DNA of 64,000 bases from an uncultured Bacilli bacterium (GTDB taxonomy: Bacteria > Bacillota_I > Bacilli_A > RF39 > UBA660), in NCBI GenBank assembly GCA_910584655.1, contig CAJUBJ010000001.1:1-64000 (forward strand). The letters are read 5' to 3'. Shown here in pieces: positions 32,177 to 39,618 of this stretch. The notes below the pieces were generated by a model. It saw only the letters and a list, made by a program, of their open reading frames with translations, was not told where the DNA came from and searched no databases. Every line of letters begins with the position of its first letter. The stretch's first letter is position 1. A program made the translations under genes and the position numbers.

Positions 32177-33960
32177 TGATTATGAAAGGCCAGAAAATTA
32201 ACGATCGTTATCAAATTATAAAATCTATTGGAGAAGGTGGAATGGCTAATGTTTATTTAGCTTATGATACTATTTTAGATAGAGATGTTGCAGTTAAAGT
32301 CTTAAGAGGAGATTTATCTAATGATGAAAAGTTTGTTAGAAGATTTCAAAGAGAGGCATTAAATGCTAGTAGTTTAAGTCATCCTAATATTGTAGAAGTT
32401 TATGATGTAGGTGATGATAATGGTCAATATTTCATTGTTATGGAATATATTGAAGGTAAAAATTTAAAAGAATTAACTAAGAAACGTGGAAAGCTTACTA
32501 CTACTGAAGTTGTTGATATAATGAGTCAAATTGCGGATGGTTTGAGTGTTGCACATGATAGCTATATTATACATAGAGATATTAAACCACAAAATATTAT
32601 GATACTAGAAAACGGGTTAGTTAAGATAACTGACTTTGGTATAGCAATGGCAATGAATGCGACACAACTTACTCAAACTAATTCTGTTATGGGTAGTGTA
32701 CATTATTTACCTCCAGAACAAGCTAGTGGGAAAGGTTCTACATTAAAAAGTGATATTTATTCAATGGGTATTTTAATGTATGAATTATTGACTGGTGTTT
32801 TACCATATCGTGGGGATAATGCTGTTGAAATTGCACTAAAACATTTAAAGGAACCTCTTCCTAGCATAAGAGAAGAGTTGCCAGATTTACCACAAAGTGT
32901 AGAAAATATAATATTGAAAAGTGCTGCTAAAAATCCTAAAAATAGATATAATGATGCTCGAGAAATGTATGAAGACTTAAAGACTTGTTTAGATGATTCG
33001 CGATTAAAAGAAGAGCGTTTTGAGTATCAATATCCAGAATTAGATAATGATAATAAGAAATTTACTAAACAAGTAGAAAAAGCTATTAGTGTTGAAAATG
33101 ATGAAGAAGTGGAAGAGGAAAAAGTAGTGGTTAAACAAGTTACTGATGATGAAGTAAAAAAAGAAAATAAATTATTAGTTATTTTGGCTTCTATATTTGT
33201 TGGATTAGTTGTAATTGTTGCTTCTTTTGTATTATTGTTACCTTCTATACTTAAAGAAAAGGATATTACAGTTCCTGAAGTAGAGGGAAAAAGTGTAAGT
33301 GAGGTTATAGATGAGCTTCAGAGTTTAGGATTTGAAGTTGCTGATGCCAATATTGATATAAGTGATGATAAGGTTACAGCAGGTAAAGTTGTTAAAACTA
33401 ATCCTCCAAGTGGTGCTAAGAGAACTAAAGGGACAACAGTAACTATTTATGTTTCAACAGGAGATTCTAAACATGAAATAGAAGATTATACCGGAAAAAA
33501 TTATTTAGAAATTAGAGGTGCTTTGGAAGCATATGGTATTCGAGTATTTATCGAGAAAAAAGAAGTTGAAAACCCAGATAAATATGAAGAAGGAACAATA
33601 ATTGAACAATCAGTTGAGGCAGGAAGTAAATTGAGTGCAAAAGATAGTATTACTCTATATATTCCTAATGTTGCTGTAAAATATCCTGACTTTACTGATG
33701 GATCATATACAGAGGCAGAGATAAGAAAATTCTGTGAGAAAAATGGTGTTACTTTGGAAGTTCAAAAAGTACCAAACTTAAATTATGATGAAGGTGCAAT
33801 ATTTTATCAAAGTAGACCAAAAGGATATACTGTTACATCTGGAACAAAATTAATTATTAGGATTGCAACTGCTCCAGAAGAGGAAGAACCTAACGAAAAT
33901 GAAAATCCAGATGAAAATCCTGATAATAACAATGAAGATGATTGCGATGGATTATGCTAG
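32176..33960 (+). CDS. prkC: Membrane Ser/Thr protein kinase with PASTA domains (PrkC/StkP type)
   Basis: 594 residues. Kinase domain at 8-275: GEGGMANVYLA, catalytic lysine in VAVKVL, HRDIKPQN loop, DFGIA, and APE-like PPEQ. A juxtamembrane acidic segment and one membrane helix (about 333-356) lead to three extracellular PASTA repeats (about 363-430, 432-500, 502-567), which sense peptidoglycan fragments. The tail is Glu/Pro/Asn-rich and ends DDCDGLC with two cysteines. It regulates growth, division and germination in Bacillota. ATG 32176 overlaps the prpC stop; ATG 32182 is an alternative. Confidence 0.95.
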   Translation: MIMKGQKINDRYQIIKSIGEGGMANVYLAYDTILDRDVAVKVLRGDLSNDEKFVRRFQREALNASSLSHPNIVEVYDVGDDNGQYFIVMEYIEGKNLKELTKKRGKLTTTEVVDIMSQIADGLSVAHDSYIIHRDIKPQNIMILENGLVKITDFGIAMAMNATQLTQTNSVMGSVHYLPPEQASGKGSTLKSDIYSMGILMYELLTGVLPYRGDNAVEIALKHLKEPLPSIREELPDLPQSVENIILKSAAKNPKNRYNDAREMYEDLKTCLDDSRLKEERFEYQYPELDNDNKKFTKQVEKAISVENDEEVEEEKVVVKQVTDDEVKKENKLLVILASIFVGLVVIVASFVLLLPSILKEKDITVPEVEGKSVSEVIDELQSLGFEVADANIDISDDKVTAGKVVKTNPPSGAKRTKGTTVTIYVSTGDSKHEIEDYTGKNYLEIRGALEAYGIRVFIEKKEVENPDKYEEGTIIEQSVEAGSKLSAKDSITLYIPNVAVKYPDFTDGSYTEAEIRKFCEKNGVTLEVQKVPNLNYDEGAIFYQSRPKGYTVTSGTKLIIRIATAPEEEEPNENENPDENPDNNNEDDCDGLC

Positions 33961-34794
33961 ATGAAAGGGCAAATAATAAGAGTTATAAGTAATTTATATA
34001 CGGTTAAAGTTAACGAGGACTTATATGGATGTCGTGCAAGAGGAAAATTTAGAAAAGACAATATAAGTCCTATTGTTGGGGATAATGTTATTGTTGATAT
34101 AGAAAATAATGTTATAGAAGAAATACTACCAAGAAAGAATTTTCTTGATAGACCAGTTATAGCTAATGTAGATATGGCTTTTATAGTTACTAGTACTAAA
34201 AAGCCTAATCTAGATTTAAATTTGTTAGATAAATTGATAAGTGTGATAACTTTTAATGATATTGAACCAGTTATATGCTTTACTAAAACAGACTTACTTA
34301 ATGAAGTAGAAATAGAAACTATAAATAATTTAAGAAAATATTATGAAATGATAGGAATTAAAGTTGTTTATAATACTGAAACAAGTACAATAAAAAAGCT
34401 TATTAAGGGTAAGATTGTGGTTTTGGCTGGTCAAACTGGTGCTGGTAAAAGTAGTCTACTTAACAGATTGGATGATAAACTTCATATTAAGACAGATGAA
34501 ATTAGTGAAGCTTTGGGGAGAGGTAAACATACTACTAGACATGTAGAACTTTATATGATATCAGAGGGATATGTTGCTGATACTCCTGGTTTTTCAGCTT
34601 TAGATTTAAAAGATATGGAAAAAGAAGATTTAAAAAATACATTTATTGAATTTTCTAATTATGAATGTAAATTTAGAGATTGTATACATAAAAAAGAAAA
34701 AGAATGTGGGATAAAAACTGCATTAAATAATAAATTAATTTTACAATCTAGATATAATAATTATTTATTATTTTTGGAGGAGTTGGAAAAATGA
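33961..34794 (+). CDS. rsgA: Ribosome small subunit-dependent GTPase RsgA
   Basis: 277 residues. An N-terminal OB fold (about 1-60) is followed by a circularly permuted GTPase with motifs in the order TKTD (G4), GQTGAGKSS (G1), then DTPGF (G3). The C-terminal zinc motif is C-x5-C-x-H-x5-C (ECKFRDCIHKKEKEC). It acts late in 30S assembly. It starts immediately after the prkC stop and overlaps rpe by 4 nt, the common prpC-prkC-rsgA-rpe order of Bacillota. Confidence 0.95.
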   Translation: MKGQIIRVISNLYTVKVNEDLYGCRARGKFRKDNISPIVGDNVIVDIENNVIEEILPRKNFLDRPVIANVDMAFIVTSTKKPNLDLNLLDKLISVITFNDIEPVICFTKTDLLNEVEIETINNLRKYYEMIGIKVVYNTETSTIKKLIKGKIVVLAGQTGAGKSSLLNRLDDKLHIKTDEISEALGRGKHTTRHVELYMISEGYVADTPGFSALDLKDMEKEDLKNTFIEFSNYECKFRDCIHKKEKECGIKTALNNKLILQSRYNNYLLFLEELEK

Positions 34795-35429
34795 AAGTAG
34801 GAGTGTCTTTTTTAACAATAAAAGAAGATTTAGAAACAACTATAAATAAAATTGATGAATCTACAGCTGATTATGTTCATGTTGATATGATGGATGGTAT
34901 GTTTGTTCCTAATTCAAATTATACACCAGCTGATATAAAAAAGATTTTCAAAAAAACAAATAAAAAATTAGATGTACATATGATGGTATGTTCACCTAAT
35001 AAATATGTTAAAGAGTTTGCAAAGATGAGTAATGTTGAATATTTAACATTACATTATGAGTCACATAGAAGACCAATTGATGTTATAAATATGATAAGAC
35101 ATACCCCTCTAAAAGTAGGTATAGCAATTAATCCAGAAACAAAAGTTAGTCATATAGTTCCACTTCTAAATCATATTGATCAAGTTCTTGTAATGAGTGT
35201 TAAACCTGGCAAGGGTGGTCAGAAATTTATGGAAGATATTTTATATAAAATAGAAACATTAAAAGACATAAGAGAAGAAAATGGATATCATTATGTAATT
35301 AATGTTGATGGTGGTATTAATGAGGAAACAGCAAAAATGGTTAAAGAAGCTGGAGCGGATATGGTTGTTGCTGGTTCTTATGTATGTATGAGTGATGATT
35401 ATAATGAAAAAATAGAAAAACTAAGGTAA
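34791..35429 (+). CDS. rpe: Ribulose-phosphate 3-epimerase
   Basis: 212-residue TIM barrel interconverting ribulose-5-phosphate and xylulose-5-phosphate in the pentose phosphate pathway. Metal and catalytic pieces: HVDMMDGMFVPN, DVHMMV, and the phosphate-binding INVDGGINEETAKMVKEAGA. The loop usually reading SVNPGFGGQ is SVKPGKGGQ here, a mild change. The thiN gene often found next is absent; a GH3 glycosidase follows after 6 nt. Confidence 0.9.
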   Translation: MKVGVSFLTIKEDLETTINKIDESTADYVHVDMMDGMFVPNSNYTPADIKKIFKKTNKKLDVHMMVCSPNKYVKEFAKMSNVEYLTLHYESHRRPIDVINMIRHTPLKVGIAINPETKVSHIVPLLNHIDQVLVMSVKPGKGGQKFMEDILYKIETLKDIREENGYHYVINVDGGINEETAKMVKEAGADMVVAGSYVCMSDDYNEKIEKLR

Positions 35430-35435
35430 TTAGGT

Positions 35436-37094
35436 ATGAAAAAAATAATGTTATTGGGGGTTACTATAGTTTTTTTTGTATTTTTAGTAATGTTATTTTG
35501 GATAAAAAAAGATAATTTTGATAAAGAAGTTTATATGAATAAATATATTGAAAATTTTATATTTCCAGATAATTGGATAGATGAAGAGACTTTAATAAAT
35601 AAAGTCTCTATTAAAAATACAGAAAAGTTTGATGTTGTTGTTAGAGTATCTTTTGATAATAATTTTGGAGATGCTATTGATTATAAGATATATAATAATA
35701 ATTGGATAAAAATTGATGATGATAGAGAATATTATTATTATAAATATATTATTAGTCCTAATGAAGAAATAATCTTAAATCAATATCTGTTTTTAGAAAA
35801 CGAAGATAACAAAGATAAAGTTGGAGATATTTATTCTATAGATACTAATATAGAAATAGTTGATTTTAAAAGTTATAGTGAAGTCTTTAATGTAGGAAAA
35901 GATTTTGAAATAAAAAGGATGAAGGGTAATGATTTAGATTCTTCAAAGATAGAAGAAGAGATGTTATTTAATGAGAAAATAGAAAGAAGATTAAATAGAT
36001 TAAGTCTGGATGAGAAAATAGGACAAATGATGATTATATCTTTATTAAAGAATAATGACAGGTTGAAAAATGATAAGGAAGAATATGATGTTTTAGATTT
36101 ATTAAGTAAAGTGAAGCCTGGAGGAGTTATTTTAGAAACTAAAGATTTTAAAAACAGAAATGTAGATGAAATTATAGATCTTACTAAAACGCTAAAAATT
36201 TCATCAGATATTCCTATGATTATTTCAATAGATCAAGAAGGTGGAAGAGTTCAGCGATTAATGTCTTTTAAAGATAAAGATATTAATGGATTTACTTATA
36301 TTCCAACTATGAAAGATATTGGTTTAACTAATGATGTTAGTATTGCTAAAGATGTTGGCATTTTAATCGGTATGGAACTGAATGCTTTGGGAATTAATAT
36401 GGACTTTGCTCCTGTAATTGATACTTTGTATGTTGATAGTAATGTTATTGGTGATAGGAGCTTTGGAAGTGACGTTAATCTTGTAAAAGAAATGGGAGTT
36501 GCTTTGGGCGATGGTTTGAAGAATAGAGGGATAATACCTGTATATAAACATTTTCCAAATCATGGATCAACTAGTACAGATTCACATGATGGGTTACCAT
36601 TAGTAAGATTAAATAGAGATGATTTATTAAAGAATGACTTGATTCCTTTTAAAGAAGTGATTAATAAAGGTGCATCTTTAATTATGGTAGGTCATTTATA
36701 TTATCCAGAAATATCTAAAGAACCAGCATCTTTATCAAAAGAAATAATTAATGATTTATTAAAAGAAGAATTAAATTATGAAGGATTAGTTATTACTGAT
36801 AGTTTAAGAATGGGAGCTATTGTAAATAAGTTTGGTGAAAAAGAAGTTTATGAAATGGCAATTAATGCAGGTGTAGATTTATTACTTATGCCGTATAATC
36901 CTGATTATGCAGTTGACTTAATTAAGATGAGTATAAAAGAAGGAAAGGTTACTGAGGAACAAATAAATAATTCTGTAAGAAAAATTTTAAAATTAAAATA
37001 TAGTGAATTAAATAATGATGAAGCTGACAAAAGTTTACTTGACACTTCTTTATATAAAGAATTAAGCGATAAAATAGGGAATATTAATGATTAA
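35436..37094 (+). CDS. Membrane-anchored GH3 glycosidase, NagZ-like beta-N-acetylhexosaminidase
   Basis: 552 residues. An N-terminal membrane helix (IMLLGVTIVFFVFLVMLFWI) is followed by a roughly 150-residue domain of unknown type and then a family 3 glycoside hydrolase (about 180-540). The catalytic pieces are present: DQEGGRVQRL, KHFPNHGSTSTDSHDGLP (the His/Asp general acid-base loop) and ITDSLRMGA (nucleophile Asp). It likely trims N-acetylglucosamine from peptidoglycan fragments outside the cell. Compared with B. subtilis NagZ, the second C-terminal domain is missing and an extra N-terminal one is present. Confidence 0.85.
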   Translation: MKKIMLLGVTIVFFVFLVMLFWIKKDNFDKEVYMNKYIENFIFPDNWIDEETLINKVSIKNTEKFDVVVRVSFDNNFGDAIDYKIYNNNWIKIDDDREYYYYKYIISPNEEIILNQYLFLENEDNKDKVGDIYSIDTNIEIVDFKSYSEVFNVGKDFEIKRMKGNDLDSSKIEEEMLFNEKIERRLNRLSLDEKIGQMMIISLLKNNDRLKNDKEEYDVLDLLSKVKPGGVILETKDFKNRNVDEIIDLTKTLKISSDIPMIISIDQEGGRVQRLMSFKDKDINGFTYIPTMKDIGLTNDVSIAKDVGILIGMELNALGINMDFAPVIDTLYVDSNVIGDRSFGSDVNLVKEMGVALGDGLKNRGIIPVYKHFPNHGSTSTDSHDGLPLVRLNRDDLLKNDLIPFKEVINKGASLIMVGHLYYPEISKEPASLSKEIINDLLKEELNYEGLVITDSLRMGAIVNKFGEKEVYEMAINAGVDLLLMPYNPDYAVDLIKMSIKEGKVTEEQINNSVRKILKLKYSELNNDEADKSLLDTSLYKELSDKIGNIND

Positions 37095-37097
37095 AGG

Positions 37098-37126
37098 GAT
37101 ATTTAAGAAAATTAAATATCTTTTTT
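37098..37126 (+). terminator. Intrinsic terminator after nagZ-like gene
   Basis: GATATTTAA (37098-37106) pairs with TTAAATATC (37112-37120), followed by six T. Confidence 0.87.
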
Positions 37127-37156
37127 GCTTTTTAGTAATTTCTTTTAGCTTGGGCA

Positions 37157-37165
37157 TGTTATAAT
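37157..37165 (+). promoter_or_regulatory. Extended -10 promoter of cca-dnaD-nth
   Basis: TGtTATAAT at 37157-37165; AAGGAG at 37172-37177 lies at the predicted transcript start, giving a leader of about 15 nt. Confidence 0.65.
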
Positions 37166-37186
37166 TATTTTAAGGAGAGTAATTTA

Positions 37187-38299
37187 ATGAACGTATTTAA
37201 TGTTTTAGAAAGAATTGAAGAAAATGGATTTGAAGCTTATATAGTTGGTGGATATGTTAGGGATAGTTTACTTGGAATTGAATCAGGTGATATAGATATA
37301 TGTACTAATGCGAGGGTAAAAGATATAATAGAAATATTTCAAGATATTAAGGTTACTAGTAATGAATACGGAGCTGTAAAGATAGTTACTAATGATTCAA
37401 GGATAGATATTACAACTTATAGACGTGATTTAAAATATAATGGTGATAGAAAAAAAGTTGAAATAGAATATGTTGATAATTTATTAGATGATATAAATAG
37501 AAGAGATTTTACAATGAATACATTGTGTATGAATAAAGATAAAAATATAATAGATGTATTAGGTGGACAAGAAGATATAAAAAAAGGTTTGATTAGATGT
37601 GTTGGGAACATAGACGATAGAATTAATGAAGATCCACTTAGAATGCTTAGAGCGGTAAGGTTTGCAACTGTGCTTGGTTTTAAAATAGAAAATAAATTGT
37701 ATAAAAAGTTGAAAAAAAATAGAAATCTTATTAGTCAATTATCAAGGGAAAGAATAAAAGATGAACTTACTAAAATATTAACTAATAAAAATGCTTTAAG
37801 AGGACTTGAAATGCTTAAGGATTTAGGATTCTTGCCAATTATAGGGATTGATTATAAAAAAGATATTGTTTATGTTAGTGATATATGTGGTATGTTTAGT
37901 CAGTTAGATTTAATATTAGATTTTCCTTTCTCAAAAGAAGAAAAAGAGAATATAAAAATAGTTAAAAATATATTGAATTATGGTATTATAGATGATAAAG
38001 TGTTATTTACTTATGGTCTTTATAATTCTATTGTAGCTGGAAGTATTTTAGGCGTTGATATTGAAGAAATTACTAAAATAGAGAAAAATTTAGTTATAAA
38101 AAGTAGAAAAGATATAAAAGTAAGTAGTGATGAAATATGTGATATTTTGGATATTGAGCCAGGCAAAGTAATAAGTTTAGTTTATGATGATTTAATTGAT
38201 TTGGTTTTAAGTAAGGAATTAAAAAATGATAATATTGCTATTAAAGATTACTTATGTAGTAATAGGAAGAAGTGGTTAAATGAAGGAGCAGTTATATAA
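37187..38299 (+). CDS. cca: tRNA CCA-pyrophosphorylase (class II nucleotidyltransferase)
   Basis: 370 residues. Motif A is YIVGGYVRDSLLG with the metal pair in SGDIDI. RRDFTMNTLCMN and EDPLRMLRAVRFA mark motifs C-E of the class II tRNA nucleotidyltransferase family. It adds or repairs the 3' CCA end of tRNAs. The family includes split CC- and A-adding enzymes, which cannot be told apart here with certainty, but a single copy in the window favours a full CCA enzyme. It overlaps dnaD by 20 nt. Confidence 0.92.
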   Translation: MNVFNVLERIEENGFEAYIVGGYVRDSLLGIESGDIDICTNARVKDIIEIFQDIKVTSNEYGAVKIVTNDSRIDITTYRRDLKYNGDRKKVEIEYVDNLLDDINRRDFTMNTLCMNKDKNIIDVLGGQEDIKKGLIRCVGNIDDRINEDPLRMLRAVRFATVLGFKIENKLYKKLKKNRNLISQLSRERIKDELTKILTNKNALRGLEMLKDLGFLPIIGIDYKKDIVYVSDICGMFSQLDLILDFPFSKEEKENIKIVKNILNYGIIDDKVLFTYGLYNSIVAGSILGVDIEEITKIEKNLVIKSRKDIKVSSDEICDILDIEPGKVISLVYDDLIDLVLSKELKNDNIAIKDYLCSNRKKWLNEGAVI

Positions 38300-38939
38300 G
38301 TTATTGACTTCAAAAAGACTAGTTGTTAGTGATTATTTAATTAAAGTAGCTATTCTTAATAATCTCAGTTTAAATGAGTTTTTAGTTTTAGCTTATTTTG
38401 ATAATAGTTTTAATAATACTTTTGAGGTTGAATTAGTAAGTAATACTCTTGGTTTGGATTTAAATGTTACGATGGAGGCTTTTAATAGTTTAATGATTAA
38501 AGGTCTTGTTAGTTTGGAGAGTGTTAAGGATATAGAAAATAGGTTAAATGAAGTTGTTGTTCTTGATGGCGTTTATAGTTCAGTTATTGATAATACTATA
38601 AGTGAGACTAAGGAAGAAGTTAAAGAGGATATTTTTAAAATTTTTGAAAGAGAGTTAGGAAGAACGATATCTTCTATGGAACTTGAGTTGATTAATGGAT
38701 GGCTTATTAGTGGGACACCTGAGGAACTTATTTTGGGGGCACTTAGAGAGGCCGTTTATAATGGTGTGAATAATTTTAGGTATATTGATAAAATTATCTA
38801 TGAGTGGGAGAAAAAGGGGTTTAAAACAATGGATGATGTTAATTCTTATGTTAGAAATAGAAGAGAAGCTAAGAATAGCGATAAAGTTATAAGTAAGAAG
38901 GAACAAGATATATTAGATTTTGATTGGTTGGATGCTTAA
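38280..38939 (+). CDS. dnaD: DnaD-family DNA replication initiation protein
   Basis: 219 residues. An N-terminal winged-helix region (about 10-85, LNEFLVLAYFDNSF) is followed by a C-terminal DnaD domain (about 105-185) with the characteristic FGR-like FERELGRTISSMELELINGW and ends with a YxxxIL-type segment. DnaD helps DnaA and DnaB load the replicative helicase in low-GC Gram-positives. It overlaps the end of cca by 20 nt and the start of nth by 1 nt, matching the dnaD-nth pairing of B. subtilis. Confidence 0.9.
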   Translation: MKEQLYKLLTSKRLVVSDYLIKVAILNNLSLNEFLVLAYFDNSFNNTFEVELVSNTLGLDLNVTMEAFNSLMIKGLVSLESVKDIENRLNEVVVLDGVYSSVIDNTISETKEEVKEDIFKIFERELGRTISSMELELINGWLISGTPEELILGALREAVYNGVNNFRYIDKIIYEWEKKGFKTMDDVNSYVRNRREAKNSDKVISKKEQDILDFDWLDA

Positions 38940-39568
38940 TGGTTATAGAAAATTTTAATAAAAAGTTGGATATGATGATACCTGATGCAAAGTGCGAATT
39001 AAATTATAATAGGGATTATGAATTATTGATTGCTACTGTATTGTCAGCTCAGTGTACAGATAAGAGAGTTAATGAAGTAACTAAAGTGTTGTTTAGTAAT
39101 TATGATATTTATGGCTTAAGTGAAGCTGATAAAAAGGATATAGAGAGAATTATTAGAAGTTGTGGTTCTCATACTAAGAAGTCTTCTTATATAATTGAAA
39201 TTGCTAAGTCATTAATAACAAATTATAATGGTGTTGTTCCAAATAATAGGGAGTATTTAGAAAGTTTACCTGGAGTGGGTAGAAAGACTGCTAATGTTGT
39301 TTTATCTAATTTGTTTAACGTCGCAGCGATTGCTGTTGATACTCATGTAGAAAGAGTTAGTAAGAGATTAAAAATTGCTCGTAAAAATGATTCTGTTTTA
39401 GTTGTTGAAAAGAAACTTATGAAAATGATTCCTAAGGATTTGTGGAGTAGAAGTCATCATCAAATGGTTTTATTTGGTAGATATATTTGTAAGGCTAGAG
39501 GACCTTTGTGTGAAAATTGTTCTTTTTATGATGATTGTAGTAGTAAAGATAAAAAAGCTATTAAATAG
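38939..39568 (+). CDS. nth: Endonuclease III (DNA glycosylase/AP lyase)
   Basis: 209 residues. The HhH-GPD motif has the catalytic lysine in LPGVGRKTANV and the aspartate in VDTHVERVSKR. The C-terminal 4Fe-4S cluster motif is complete (C-x6-C-x2-C-x5-C in CKARGPLCENCSFYDDC). It excises oxidised pyrimidines in base excision repair. The ATG at 38939 overlaps the dnaD stop (TAATG); the TTG upstream at 38924 is not needed. Confidence 0.96.
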   Translation: MVIENFNKKLDMMIPDAKCELNYNRDYELLIATVLSAQCTDKRVNEVTKVLFSNYDIYGLSEADKKDIERIIRSCGSHTKKSSYIIEIAKSLITNYNGVVPNNREYLESLPGVGRKTANVVLSNLFNVAAIAVDTHVERVSKRLKIARKNDSVLVVEKKLMKMIPKDLWSRSHHQMVLFGRYICKARGPLCENCSFYDDCSSKDKKAIK

Positions 39569-39578
39569 CTTTTTTTTG
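39551..39578 (+). terminator. Intrinsic terminator after nth
   Basis: AAAGCTAT pairs with ATAGCTTT, followed by eight T. Confidence 0.87.
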
Positions 39579-39585
39579 TGAAATG

Positions 39586-39618
39586 AAATAAAAAAAGAAT
39601 AAGATTGTTTCTTACTCT
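39586..39618 (-). terminator. Intrinsic terminator after ponA (minus strand)
   Basis: On the minus strand AGAGTAAGA pairs with TCTTATTCT (one wobble), followed by seven T. It is convergent with the nth terminator. Confidence 0.82.
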
